Positions 32,866 to 41,745 of a stretch of DNA of 64,000 bases are shown here, one piece after another. Under the pieces are notes generated by a model that worked only from the letters and a program-made list of their open reading frames with translations, was not told the origin of the DNA and searched no databases. Each line of letters opens with the position of its first letter. The stretch's first letter is position 1. The position numbers and the translations under genes were made by a program. Source of the stretch: Nakamurella sp040546275 (GTDB lineage Bacteria > Actinomycetota > Actinomycetes > Mycobacteriales > Nakamurellaceae); the NCBI RefSeq assembly GCF_040546275.1, contig NZ_JBEPNO010000015.1, forward strand, positions 75,755-139,754. Reading direction: 5' to 3'.

Positions 32866-33891
32866 GTGAAGATCACTGTGCTCAGCGGCGGTGTCGGCGG
32901 GGCGAAGTTCCTGCTGGGCGTCAAGGCTTTCGTCGGTCTGGACCCGTTCGGCGGTGCCGGTACCGATCCCGTGACCGGCGAGGCCGCGACGCCTGACGTG
33001 ACGGCAATCGTCAACAACGGCGACGACATCCGGTTGCACGGGCTGCAGGTCTGCCCGGACCTGGATTCCTGCCTCTACACGCTGTCCGGCGTGGCCGACA
33101 CTGTCCGAGGGTGGGGGCGGCTCGACGAAACCTGGACCGCGGCAGCCGAACTCGCCTCGTACGGCGCCGAGGCACCGTGGTTCTCCCTCGGCGACAAGGA
33201 CATCGCCACCCACCTGGTCCGCACGCGGATGCTGGATGCCGGATATCCGCTGTCGGCCGTCACAGCGGCCCTCGGCGCGAAGTGGCAACCGGGGGTGACG
33301 TTGCTGCCGATGTCCGACCAACGGATCGAGACCCACGTGGTGGTCAGCGATCCGGCGTTCGAGCCGGGGCCCGGCAGCACCGCCGGTGCGCCAGATGTCG
33401 CGCTGCACTTCCAGGAGTGGTGGACGCGTTATCGGGCCGGCATTCCGGCCAAGCGTTTCGTGTTCGTCGGCGCGGAGGAGGCTCGGCCGGGAGCGGGTGT
33501 ACTCGAGGCACTCGCCACGGCCGATCTGATCCTGGTGGCACCCTCCAATCCGGTGGTCTCGATCGGACCGATCCTGGCCGTGCCCGGTCTCCGCGAGGCA
33601 CTACTGGCCGCACCCGCCAGGATCGTCGGCGTCTCCCCGCTGATCGCCGGCAAACCGCTGCGCGGGCACGCCGATGCCTGCCTGGCCGCCATCGATGTCG
33701 AGTGCAGCGCCCAGGGCGTGGGGCGGCACTACGGGGCCAGGTCGGAGGGTGGACTGCTGGACGGCTTCCTCGTCGCCGAGGGTGAGGACGTGCAGATCCC
33801 CGGCGTCCGGGTGGCGGAGGCTCCCCTGCTGATGATGGACCCGCAAGCCACCGCCGCGATGGTGGCGGCGTGCCTGGAGCTGTCCCGATGA
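32866..33891 (+). CDS. fbiA: 2-phospho-L-lactate transferase (FbiA/CofD)
   Basis: 341 residues from a GTG. ITVLSGGVGGAKFLLGV is the CofD-type phosphate-binding start; NNGDDIRLHGLQVCPDLDS and NPVVSIGPILAVPGLREAL are further family signatures. In actinobacteria FbiA transfers a phosphoenolpyruvyl group to Fo to form dehydro-F420-0. It overlaps fbiB by 4 bases (ATGA), so the two are coupled. Confidence 0.96.
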   Translation: MKITVLSGGVGGAKFLLGVKAFVGLDPFGGAGTDPVTGEAATPDVTAIVNNGDDIRLHGLQVCPDLDSCLYTLSGVADTVRGWGRLDETWTAAAELASYGAEAPWFSLGDKDIATHLVRTRMLDAGYPLSAVTAALGAKWQPGVTLLPMSDQRIETHVVVSDPAFEPGPGSTAGAPDVALHFQEWWTRYRAGIPAKRFVFVGAEEARPGAGVLEALATADLILVAPSNPVVSIGPILAVPGLREALLAAPARIVGVSPLIAGKPLRGHADACLAAIDVECSAQGVGRHYGARSEGGLLDGFLVAEGEDVQIPGVRVAEAPLLMMDPQATAAMVAACLELSR

Positions 33892-35261
33892 ACGGGCCGA
33901 CTAGCGATGCCGCTGCGATCCCCGACGGTGCGGCGGCGGCGCCGGCCGGGCTGCAGGTGATGCCCGTCCACGGACTTCCTGACTTCCGCCCGGGTGACGA
34001 CCTGGCCGGGTCGATAGCCGCAGCCGCGCCCTGGATCATCGACGGCGACGTCCTGGTGGTGACGTCGAAGGCGGTGTCCAAGTGCGAGGGGGCGCTGGTC
34101 CCCTCCCCGACCGATCCGGTCGCACGTGAGCAGTTCCGTCGGGACCTGATCGACGCCCACACGGTCCGGCTGGTCGCTCAGATGGGCCGGACGAAGATCG
34201 TCCAGAACCGGTTGGGCATCATCGCGGCCGCGGCCGGTATCGATGCCTCGAACGTGCGGCTGGACGAGATCGCGCTGCTGCCCGATGATCCGGACGCCTC
34301 CGCGTCGGGCATCGTCGCGGCGTTCGCGCAGCGCGGCCTGCGGATCGGTGTGATCATCACGGACACGCAGGGCCGCGCCTGGCGCAACGGCGTCACCGAC
34401 GTGGCGATCGGCGCTGCGGGAGTGCAGGTACTGGAGGACCACCGCGGCGGGGTGGACGCGTTCGGCAACGAGTTGGTCGTCACGCAGGTCGGGCTCGGTG
34501 ACGAGATCGCCGCGGCCGGCGACCTGGTCAAGGGCAAACTCGCGGGCGTGCCGGTGGCCGTGGTCCGCGGGCTCGACGGCCCGGAATCCTGCGATGCCTC
34601 CGCCGCGCGCACCCTGCTCCGCCCGTACGAGGAGGACCTGTTCCGGCTCGGCACGGATCTGTCGGTGGCGCAAGGGCGCCGCGAGGCGGTGCTGCTGCGC
34701 CGGACGGTGCGGACGTTCACCGGCGCTCCGGTGGACCCGGCGGTGCTGGGGCGATGCGTCGGCATCGCCCTGACCGCACCGGCGCCGCACCACACCCGGC
34801 CGGTCCGCTTCGTCCTGCTCCGCGAGCATCGCCGGTCGATGCTGGAATCCATGCTGGCCGAGTGGGAGGCCGACCTCTCGTCAGACGGTTGGCCGCAGGA
34901 CCGCATCGACCGGCGGACCGCCCGGGGCCAGATCCTCGACCAGGCCACCGAGATCGTCATCCCGTTCGTCACCGGCGACGGTCGTCACGACTATCCCGAC
35001 GAGCGACGCCGCCAGGCCGAAAGAACGATGTTCACGGTGGCCGGCGGGGCCGCCGTGCAGGCCCTGCTGGTCGCACTCGCCGCTGAAGGCCTCGGATCGG
35101 CGTGGATCTCCTCGACGATCTTCGCGCCGGTCGTCGTGCGGTCCGTGCTGGACCTGCCGTCGCACTGGGAACCGTTGGGCGCCATCGCCATCGGCCACCC
35201 GCACGATCCCATGGCTCCCCGGCCGCCGGCCGAGGTGGCCGACGCTCTGATCGTCCGGTAA
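33888..35261 (+). CDS. fbiB: coenzyme F420:L-glutamate ligase / dehydro-F420 reductase
   Basis: 457 residues from the ATG at 33888. The N-terminal half is the F420-gamma-glutamyl ligase (DVLVVTSKAVSKCEGAL; ITDTQGRAWRNGVTDVAIG). The C-terminal half is a nitroreductase-like FMN domain (RRTVRTFTGAPVDPAVLG and AAEGLGSAWISSTIF), which reduces the dehydro-F420 made by FbiA. A further upstream in-frame ATG at 33870 would overlap fbiA more and is less likely. FbiC and FbiD are not in the window. Confidence 0.96.
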   Translation: MNGPTSDAAAIPDGAAAAPAGLQVMPVHGLPDFRPGDDLAGSIAAAAPWIIDGDVLVVTSKAVSKCEGALVPSPTDPVAREQFRRDLIDAHTVRLVAQMGRTKIVQNRLGIIAAAAGIDASNVRLDEIALLPDDPDASASGIVAAFAQRGLRIGVIITDTQGRAWRNGVTDVAIGAAGVQVLEDHRGGVDAFGNELVVTQVGLGDEIAAAGDLVKGKLAGVPVAVVRGLDGPESCDASAARTLLRPYEEDLFRLGTDLSVAQGRREAVLLRRTVRTFTGAPVDPAVLGRCVGIALTAPAPHHTRPVRFVLLREHRRSMLESMLAEWEADLSSDGWPQDRIDRRTARGQILDQATEIVIPFVTGDGRHDYPDERRRQAERTMFTVAGGAAVQALLVALAAEGLGSAWISSTIFAPVVVRSVLDLPSHWEPLGAIAIGHPHDPMAPRPPAEVADALIVR

Positions 35262-35300
35262 TCCAGGCTTCCGGAGGGCGATGGTGCTTCGGGTACGTCC

Positions 35301-35379
35301 CTGACAGCAGGTAACGCCGTCGGTACGGCGATTCATCGCGGCCCGAACGCCATGGGGCGAACGCGTTACCTGCTGTCAG
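35301..35379. repeat. 17-bp inverted repeat between fbiB and manC
   Basis: CTGACAGCAGGTAACGC (35301-35317) and its exact complement (35363-35379), separated by 45 bases that include a 6-bp-arm hairpin at 35315-35330. It sits between convergent stops, so transcription termination from both sides is plausible. Confidence 0.85.
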
Positions 35380-35432
35380 CGTCCGACCCTGGGTCGTCTG
35401 CCGATGCAGACTCCGCCCGCGCTGCGGCCGAC

Positions 35433-36512
35433 TCAGGACGGAGCGGAGAAACGAACACCGTTGGCCGGGATCTCGATCCCCGGCCAGACCCGCAGGCCGC
35501 CCAGCAACTCGCATCCGGCGCCGACCACGGCCGCGTCGCCGATCACCGCGTCGCTGACGACGGCTCCGGCGCCGATGACGGCCCCGTGGCCGATCACCGA
35601 GCGGACGATCTTGGCGCCCTCGCCGATGTCGGCGCCGTCGAACACGATGGATCCATCAACACTCGCACCGGCAGCAACTTTGACGTTGCGGCCCAGAGTG
35701 GTGCCGCCACCGACCACCGCGTCGGAGGCGACGACGGCGCCGTCCAACACGAGCAGGTCGGCCGCCGGCTGAGGAAGCGCGTCGGTCGGGGCGAGACCGC
35801 GCACCAGATCGGCCGACCCCTGGACGAACGCCGCCGGAGTGCCCAGATCGAGCCAGTAGCTGGTGTCGATGTGGCCCATCACCTTCGCACCCGATGCCAG
35901 CAGGCCGGGGAAGGTCTCGCGCTCTACGGAGACGACCGTGTCAGCGGCGATGTCAGCGATCACGCTGCGCTTGAACACGTAGCAACCGGCGTTGATCTGG
36001 TCGGTGGGCGGGGTCTCGGTCTTCTCCAGGAAGGCCTCCACCCGGCCGTCGGGGTCGGTCGGGACACACCCGAACGCCCGCGGATCGGCCACCTTGACCA
36101 AGTGCAGGGTGACGTCGGCGGAGTTGTCGCGGTGGGTCGCGAGCAGTCCGTTGAGATTCACTCCGGAGAGGATGTCGCCGTTGAACACCATGACATCGGT
36201 CCCGCGGAGCTTCTCATAGACATTGCGGATCGCCCCGCCCGTACCGAGAGGCTGTTGCTCGACGACGTACTCGATCTCCAGGCCGAAGGCCGACCCGTCG
36301 CCGAAATAATCGGTGAAGGTTTCCGCCTTGTAGGACGTACCGAGCACCACATGGGTGATACCCGCCTGGCGGATGCGGGACAGGAGATGCTCCAGGAACG
36401 GCACCCCGGCCGTCGGCAGCATCGGTTTCGGCGCGGAAAGAGTCAGCGGCCGCAGCCGGGTGCCCTGCCCACCGACCAGAACCACCGCGTCGACGTCCTT
36501 GGCCTTTTCCAT
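35433..36512 (-). CDS. manC: mannose-1-phosphate guanylyltransferase (GDP-mannose pyrophosphorylase)
   Basis: 359 residues. VLVGGQGTRLRPLTLSAPKP is the nucleotidyltransferase signature; FNGDILSG gives the metal Asp. The C-terminal 100 residues are a left-handed beta-helix of hexapeptide repeats (VVGGGTTLGRNVKVAAGA, IGHGAVIGAGAVVSDAVIG). Position next to fbiB matches the mycobacterial gene. It makes GDP-mannose from mannose 1-phosphate, feeding the two dehydratase-family enzymes at 45333-47297. Confidence 0.9.
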   Translation of the reverse strand: MEKAKDVDAVVLVGGQGTRLRPLTLSAPKPMLPTAGVPFLEHLLSRIRQAGITHVVLGTSYKAETFTDYFGDGSAFGLEIEYVVEQQPLGTGGAIRNVYEKLRGTDVMVFNGDILSGVNLNGLLATHRDNSADVTLHLVKVADPRAFGCVPTDPDGRVEAFLEKTETPPTDQINAGCYVFKRSVIADIAADTVVSVERETFPGLLASGAKVMGHIDTSYWLDLGTPAAFVQGSADLVRGLAPTDALPQPAADLLVLDGAVVASDAVVGGGTTLGRNVKVAAGASVDGSIVFDGADIGEGAKIVRSVIGHGAVIGAGAVVSDAVIGDAAVVGAGCELLGGLRVWPGIEIPANGVRFSAPS

Positions 36513-36850
36513 CGTTCTCCTCGTTCAGCAGTCAGGGTGTGTCTGTCAGATGCGGCGGCCAAATAGGGCGGCAGTCCCGATGACTTTCCGACCGCCTGGA
36601 CGCCCGCCGGAGTCCGGCGTCGGTCTCATGCTCTGGCGAATAGTACGGTCCACCCGCGTCCGGGACCGATCGATCTGCTGAGACTCGGGGCACTCTACGT
36701 CGATGCAGCACCGGCCGAAACGGAAAAATTCACCCGTTGGGGCAGGCTGCAGGCCGCCGCAGCGACGGTCGGCGACGCAGCGGACCCATCAGGGCAGACA
36801 TACCCGTGAACGCCGCCCCGAGCCAGGTTCCGTCCTTAGCATGACAGGAC
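36513..36850. other. gene-free gap upstream of manC
   Basis: 338 bases between divergent manC and the secreted-protein gene. The only structure seen is the 15-bp palindrome CGCCGGAGTCCGGCG at 36608-36622. Promoters for both genes should be here but I see no confident boxes. Confidence 0.4.
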
Positions 36851-37741
36851 ATGATCATGCTTCGAGCGGGGGAATCGGTGGACGAGTACCGCAGGACGGC
36901 ACGCGCGGGACGCACCTGGAGGGTGCCCGCGGCGACCGCCGTCGCGCTGCTGCTCCTCAACGTCCTGACCGTGAGGCCGGCGACAGCAGCGGTGCCGGTC
37001 CGGGTCGATTCGGCCGCCATTTCGGCCGGCGCGGCCGCCGCTTCGGCCGGCGCGGCCGCCACTCCGGCCGGCGCGGCCGCCGCGCCGGTGAGGATCGGCG
37101 TCTTCCGGGTGGCCGACCCGCAGGTCATCAACGGTTATGCCCGAATCGTCTACTACCTACGGAACGTGCCACGCGGTGCCGGCGCCCAGTTGGAGGTCTC
37201 GCCCGCCGGGTCCGGCCGGTGGCAACTCATCGGAAACGTCCCGGGGCCCAACGAGGTCGGTACCAGCGCGCTCTTCCGTACGCCGCCGATCGGGGTGTTC
37301 TCGACCAGGCTAGTGGTGCGGATCGGCAGTCGGGTGCTCGCGGTATCGCCATCGCGATCCTTCCGGGTCTATGCGGCCCTACCGGCCGAGTCGGTCTACC
37401 GGAGCATCGGCCAGAACTCCACGGTGAAGACGGCGACGATTGGCTCTGCATATTTGCGCTACATCGACTACACGGGATTCGCCTCGAACACCATGTCGGT
37501 GGACCACTCGACCTGTCGCAGCGTGACCGTGTCGGGCGGCAATTCCGGCACCCGGCACTCGGCGAACGTCCGGGTCAGCCAACAGGGCACGGCTCCCACC
37601 CTGCTCACCATCCAGCCACAGGCGATCTCTTCCGCGCGTGTTCCGCTGAGCGGTCTGGCCCTGACCATCACGCTGGAGCCGAGCGACGACTACCTCTACT
37701 TCTATGCCTATTTCTCCTGCTATACCTCGACCGGACAGTGA
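36851..37741 (+). CDS. secreted protein of an unnamed family, copy 1
   Basis: 296 residues. N-terminal signal (hydrophobic AATAVALLLLNVLTV, cleavage near ATAA about residue 46), then an Ala/Gly stretch from a 21-bp repeat, then a beta-rich domain beginning RIGVFRVADPQVINGYARIV and YYLRNVPRGAGAQL. Two cysteines lie in HSTCRSVTV and YFSCYTS near the C-terminus. It is clearly paralogous to 38577-39401 (shared ADPQV(I/V)NGYA, YYLRNVPRGAG, FKTPPIG/FRTPPIG, RLVVRIG, STCRSVTV). No known domain recognised; probably exported and surface or matrix associated. Confidence 0.75.
   Translation: MIMLRAGESVDEYRRTARAGRTWRVPAATAVALLLLNVLTVRPATAAVPVRVDSAAISAGAAAASAGAAATPAGAAAAPVRIGVFRVADPQVINGYARIVYYLRNVPRGAGAQLEVSPAGSGRWQLIGNVPGPNEVGTSALFRTPPIGVFSTRLVVRIGSRVLAVSPSRSFRVYAALPAESVYRSIGQNSTVKTATIGSAYLRYIDYTGFASNTMSVDHSTCRSVTVSGGNSGTRHSANVRVSQQGTAPTLLTIQPQAISSARVPLSGLALTITLEPSDDYLYFYAYFSCYTSTGQ
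37013..37084 (+). repeat. 21-bp tandem repeat in the secreted-protein gene
   Basis: GCCGCCATTTCGGCCGGCGCG at 37013, 37034 and 37055 with changes, partial at 37076. It encodes AAxSAGA-type repeats after the signal peptide, and is in frame. Confidence 0.85.
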
Positions 37742-37777
37742 CTCGCGGCTGATCGAACCAACGGGAGTTCGGGCCTG

Positions 37778-37809
37778 CGAGCGGAGCGGACCCGCAGGGG
37801 TTCCGCTCG
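37778..37809 (+). terminator. hairpin after secreted protein copy 1
   Basis: CGAGCGGA and TCCGCTCG form an 8-bp stem enclosing a smaller ACCC/GGGT stem, followed by TGGTTTGCTTT. It lies 37 bases after the stop. Confidence 0.5.
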
Positions 37810-37821
37810 TGGTTTGCTTTA

Positions 37822-38275
37822 GGTCTTTTCCGAATGGCCGATGCGGAGGTTGTCAAGGGTTATGCCAAGGTCGTCTACTACCCCCGCAATGTTCTGCGCG
37901 GGACCGACGTTCAATTGGAGCGCACGTTCGGGGTAGCCAGCGCCCGTGGAGCCGTCGGAGGCAAGAATTTGGAAACACGTCGAGTCGGCCGCCTATGCTG
38001 AGACCAACACCGTGTCCTGGACTCAGACCACCTGTCGCAGTGTCACACTCTTCGGCGTCGATAGTGACGAGGTCAACATCGCGCGCATCAGCGTTGTACA
38101 GGACAACAACCAGGAATATGTTATGGACCGTCCACCCCAGGGCGCAGTATCAGCCTATGATTCGCTCGATGGAAACGCACTGGACAAATTTCTGGCGCCT
38201 ACCTATTGTCGATATGGTTTCTCCACCATGTACTGCTACGCCTACTTCAGCGGCTACTCGACGACAGGTCAGTGG
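37822..38275 (+). pseudogene. decayed third member of the secreted-protein family
   Basis: Reading GLFRMADAEVVKGYAKVVYY...RNVLRG and QLERTFG aligns with the start of the mature domain of the intact copies. The middle (about 60 residues) is missing and the frame shifts by one near 37950. The rest (TTCRSVTLFGVDSDE, then YCYAYFSGYSTTGQ) aligns with their C-termini, but the stop codon is changed to TGG at 38273. No signal peptide or start survives. Confidence 0.85.
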
Positions 38276-38576
38276 CCTGGACGGTATGATCAACAGATCG
38301 GGGCCGGTTGGCATCGTCCGGCCGCACCACATCGCCCGAGGCGCTGTGACGGCAGGTATCCAACGGTCACGCTCCGCAAGGTTATTGACCCTCGCCCGGT
38401 GAGACCATGCGGCAGGTGTGACACATCCCCCCGTTCAGCGCAATGGGTTGCTGCCAAACCGACTCCAATTGGCCGTTCCTACCCTCAAGAGTGGTCCGAG
38501 TCCTTAGGGGTTCCGTTTGGAGCGGTTTGTCCCTAGAGTGACGGAACTTGTTCGCATCGCGTAGGGGGAGAATCAC
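38276..38576 (+). promoter_or_regulatory. upstream region of secreted protein copy 2
   Basis: 301 bases with no supported gene. The last 12 bases before the ATG carry AGGGGGAG, a strong ribosome-binding site. The promoter is somewhere between 38480 and 38565; no clear boxes are seen. Confidence 0.45.
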
Positions 38577-39401
38577 ATGAAGAGACTCATCGGCTCGGGC
38601 AATTCCGGACTACGACGAAAGCTTGCTATTGGCGCACTCGGACTCGCGCTTTCTGCAGGGACGGTGCTGGCTGCACCTGCTGCGTCAGCTGGTCCGGCCA
38701 TTTCAAGTACGACTGCTGCAAATTTGGCCTCGACGGCCGCAGCGGTGAGCTTCGGCGTGTTCCGGATGGCCGACCCGCAGGTCGTCAACGGATACGCGAA
38801 GGTCGTCTACTACCTCCGCAATGTTCCGCGCGGCGCTGGCGTGCAGTTGCAGCGCACGTTCGGGACCGCCAACGCCTGGGGCACCGTCGGCAACGTGGCG
38901 GCCACCAACAACGTTGGTCTTACGGCGATTTTCAAAACGCCGCCGATCGGCACCTTCTACGCGCGACTGGTGGTCCGCATTGGAGCCCGCGTACTGGCTG
39001 TTTCGCCGGCGGTGCTGTTCCACGTCTACTCAGCAATTACGGCTGAGGCCGTATACGGCCACACTAGCTCAACAACAACAATTGGCTCGAATCTCTTTCG
39101 CTACATTGATGTATATGGCAATGGAAGCGGCGTCTCGCTCAGCCAGAACTACTCGACCTGTCGATCAGTGACCGTCATTGCTGGGAAGAGTGCCACCAGT
39201 CAAACTCAGCCCGGGCAGATTCAGGTCGTTCAGGAGGACGCAGACGCAGCAACGCTTAATGTCGCAGCCGACAGAACGGCGACTAAGCGAGTCGCCCTGA
39301 CCGGTCACGCTTACCAGATCAATATTGTCGATCCCGGCGGAGACGACAGCTACACCTACCTATACGCATACTTCAGCTGCTTCACGGCGAACGGGCAGTA
39401 G
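38577..39401 (+). CDS. secreted protein of an unnamed family, copy 2
   Basis: 274 residues. Signal peptide MKRL...LAIGALGLALSAGTVL with cleavage expected after ASAG near residue 40, and a mature domain homologous to 36851-37741 throughout. The two C-terminal cysteines (STCRSVTV and YFSCFTANGQ) are kept, suggesting a disulfide. Codons are visibly more A/T-ending than in neighbouring genes (many AAT, ATT, ACA), which could mean recent acquisition or relaxed codon selection. Function unknown. Confidence 0.8.
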   Translation: MKRLIGSGNSGLRRKLAIGALGLALSAGTVLAAPAASAGPAISSTTAANLASTAAAVSFGVFRMADPQVVNGYAKVVYYLRNVPRGAGVQLQRTFGTANAWGTVGNVAATNNVGLTAIFKTPPIGTFYARLVVRIGARVLAVSPAVLFHVYSAITAEAVYGHTSSTTTIGSNLFRYIDVYGNGSGVSLSQNYSTCRSVTVIAGKSATSQTQPGQIQVVQEDADAATLNVAADRTATKRVALTGHAYQINIVDPGGDDSYTYLYAYFSCFTANGQ

Positions 39402-39426
39402 CAACACTGCTGTTTCGACAGAACCA

Positions 39427-39467
39427 ACGCGTCTGGCGCGTCGGTCAAGCCGCCGTGCCAGACGCGT
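39427..39467 (+). terminator. terminator after secreted protein copy 2
   Basis: ACGCGTCTGGC and GCCAGACGCGT form a perfect 11-bp stem, 25 bases after the stop. The sequence just before (GAACCAACG) also occurs after copy 1 at 37754, a remnant of the duplication. Confidence 0.65.
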
Positions 39468-39548
39468 CCAGCCACACCGCTACTTTCTGCGGGCCCTGGC
39501 TGGGCTCAGTTGATGCCCGCCTCACCTCAGGTTGGCTACAGTACGACG

Positions 39549-40712
39549 ATGGACAGCGAAGGATCCGGGTCGCTGGCACGAGCGCATTCGGTGTCCGTGG
39601 TGGTGCCCGTCTACCAGGGTGAGCGGACCCTCGGCGCCTTGCTCGCGGAGATCGCGCCGCTTACGCAGGCGTACTCCAGCCCGGCCGGTCATCGCCTCCA
39701 CGTGGCCGAGGTGCTGCTGGTCCACGACAACGGCCCCGACGCGTCCGCCGCGGTCATTCGTCAGCTCGCGCTGGTCTACCCGTTCGTCCGGCCCATTTGG
39801 CTGAGCCGCAACTTCGGCCAACATCCGGCCACGCTCGCCGGGATGGCCTCGTCCGGGAGCGACTGGATCGTCACCCTGGACGAGGACGGCCAGCACGATC
39901 CGGCCTTCATCGGTTCCATGCTCGACGTGGCCATGACGGAGCTCGCCGATGTCGTCTACGCCCACCCGACCAACGAGCCGCCCCACGGCGTCGTGCGCAA
40001 TCTCGCGTCCCGGACGTCGAAACGGCTGCTGCGCCTCTCGACCAGCGACGTCAACGCCACCGAGTTCCAGAGCTTCCGCCTGGTACTCGGCGAGATCGGC
40101 CGCAGCGTGGCCGCCTACGCCGGTGCCGGGGTCTACCTGGACGTGGCATTGGCCTGGGTCGCGCGCAAAGTGGCGACCGCGCCGATCGTCCTGCGCGAAG
40201 AGGGCAGCCGCCCGTCCGGCTACTCCTTGCGGTCCCTGACGTCCCACTTCTGGCGCATGGTGCTGTCCAGTGGCACCCGGGCCTTGCGCCTGGTGAGCCT
40301 GCTCGGCATCGTGTTCGCCGTCGGCGGTTTCCTGCTGGCCCTCTACTTCCTGATCGCGGCGTCGTTCTGGGACGTCTCGACGCCGCAAGGGTGGCCGTCG
40401 CTGATGGTCGCGCTGCTGGTTTGCAGCGGCGCCATCCTTTTCTCGCTCGGGATCATCGCCGAGTACATCGGTGTCGCGGTGAACATGGCGATGGGCAAGC
40501 CGCTCTACCTGATCGTCAGCGATCCCGGCGACGGGCCGATGGGCCGCGCGATGCCCACTCTGCCGGTCCACCCTGGCCAGCACACACCCGGTCAAACACC
40601 TTTCGCACCACCCGCTCTCCCGACGGTGCAGGCAACGGTGACCGACCCTGCACCTCAGGCTCCCGACCTGGGAGCGTCGGCGACGGTGACCGTTCCGCCC
40701 ATCCGACCGTGA
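39549..40712 (+). CDS. GtrB/DPM1-like polyprenyl-phosphate glycosyltransferase (GT2)
   Basis: 387 residues from the ATG at 39549 (a TTG at 39510 is possible). SVSVVVPVYQGERTLGALL starts the GT-A domain; TLDEDGQHDP carries the metal-binding Asp pair. After residue 250 two transmembrane helices follow (LLGIVFAVGGFLLALYFLIA, VALLVCSGAILFSLGIIA), the DPM1/GtrB architecture that loads a sugar onto polyprenyl phosphate on the inner face. The C-terminal 55 residues are Pro/Thr-rich. Its GTGA overlap ties it to the next gene. Confidence 0.88.
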   Translation: MDSEGSGSLARAHSVSVVVPVYQGERTLGALLAEIAPLTQAYSSPAGHRLHVAEVLLVHDNGPDASAAVIRQLALVYPFVRPIWLSRNFGQHPATLAGMASSGSDWIVTLDEDGQHDPAFIGSMLDVAMTELADVVYAHPTNEPPHGVVRNLASRTSKRLLRLSTSDVNATEFQSFRLVLGEIGRSVAAYAGAGVYLDVALAWVARKVATAPIVLREEGSRPSGYSLRSLTSHFWRMVLSSGTRALRLVSLLGIVFAVGGFLLALYFLIAASFWDVSTPQGWPSLMVALLVCSGAILFSLGIIAEYIGVAVNMAMGKPLYLIVSDPGDGPMGRAMPTLPVHPGQHTPGQTPFAPPALPTVQATVTDPAPQAPDLGASATVTVPPIRP

Positions 40713-41740
40713 GCCCCTCGACGGTCAGAGTCCCTTCGGGCGACGCCGGAAACGGCCGGCCGGCACCCGTCACCTGGGTGATCGGCGCCGGCGGTCTGCT
40801 CGGCAAGGCCCTCACCAACACCCTGGAACACCGCCCCGGCACCGTGCTCACCAGTCCGATCGCCTGGACCACCCGTCAGGCCAGAGCTGATCTGGTCGAC
40901 GGACTCGACCGCCTCGCCGCTGCGGTCCGATCCCTTCCCGACCGCGGATCCAGCGTCGATGGGCCCGCCCCCTGGCGGATCGCCTGGTCTGCCGGCGCCG
41001 GCGTCACCGGGACCACGGACGCCATCCTGGCCGAAGAGGTCGCCACCCTCGAGGACTTCCTCACCGAGATCGCCTCGCGACGCGATCTCGGTACCGGCAC
41101 GGTGTTCCTGTCCTCCTCCGCCGGTGGTCTGCATGCCGGCGGAAACGCCGGCCGACCCTATGACGAACGGGATGTCCCGGTCCCGATCTCGGCCTACGGA
41201 CGGGCCAAGCTCGCCGGCGAGCGGGTGGCGACGGACTTCGCCGCGGCCACCGGGCACCGGATGCGCATCGGCCGCATGTCGAATCTCTACGGTCCGGGTC
41301 AGAACCTGTCGAAGGGTCAGGGGTTGATCTCGCACCTGTGCCGGGGAAACCTGACGCGACAACCTATCTCGGTCTACGTGTCGCTCGACACCATCCGCGA
41401 CTACCTGTTCGTCACCGACTGCGCGTCGATGGTCGCGGACATGCTCGACCATGACGCCGCTCATGAAGATCACGGCGACCAGCGCACTGTCGTCAAGATC
41501 CTGGCGTCGCAGCAGGGCACCACCATCGCAGCGCTGGTGGCCGTCTGCCGGCAGGTCTTCAAACGGTCCCCCCGGCTGGTGCTGGGCAGTTCGGTCAACG
41601 CCATGCTGCAGGTCAAGGACCTGCGGTTCCGGTCCGTCGTCTGGCCCGAACTCGACCGTCGGACCCTGACCACCTTGCCGGCCGGAATCGCCGCCACCGC
41701 CGCCGGAATGCTGCGAACCGCACAGACGGCGTCGCGGTAG
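40709..41740 (+). CDS. NAD-dependent epimerase/dehydratase-type SDR
   Basis: 343 residues from a GTG overlapping the previous stop. Rossmann start VTWVIGAGGLLGKAL (a GxGGxxG variant), a serine in FLSSSAGGLH and the catalytic YxxxK as YGRAKLAGE. It lacks clear family-specific residues, so the sugar nucleotide is unknown; extended SDRs of this type are usually reductases or epimerases in deoxysugar pathways. In an operon with 39549 and 41746. Confidence 0.8.
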   Translation: MSPSTVRVPSGDAGNGRPAPVTWVIGAGGLLGKALTNTLEHRPGTVLTSPIAWTTRQARADLVDGLDRLAAAVRSLPDRGSSVDGPAPWRIAWSAGAGVTGTTDAILAEEVATLEDFLTEIASRRDLGTGTVFLSSSAGGLHAGGNAGRPYDERDVPVPISAYGRAKLAGERVATDFAAATGHRMRIGRMSNLYGPGQNLSKGQGLISHLCRGNLTRQPISVYVSLDTIRDYLFVTDCASMVADMLDHDAAHEDHGDQRTVVKILASQQGTTIAALVAVCRQVFKRSPRLVLGSSVNAMLQVKDLRFRSVVWPELDRRTLTTLPAGIAATAAGMLRTAQTASR

Positions 41741-41745
41741 CGCCG

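Noticed and set aside
36703..37752. Longer plus-strand frame over secreted protein copy 1
   Set aside because: Out of phase with the paralog shared by 38577-39401.
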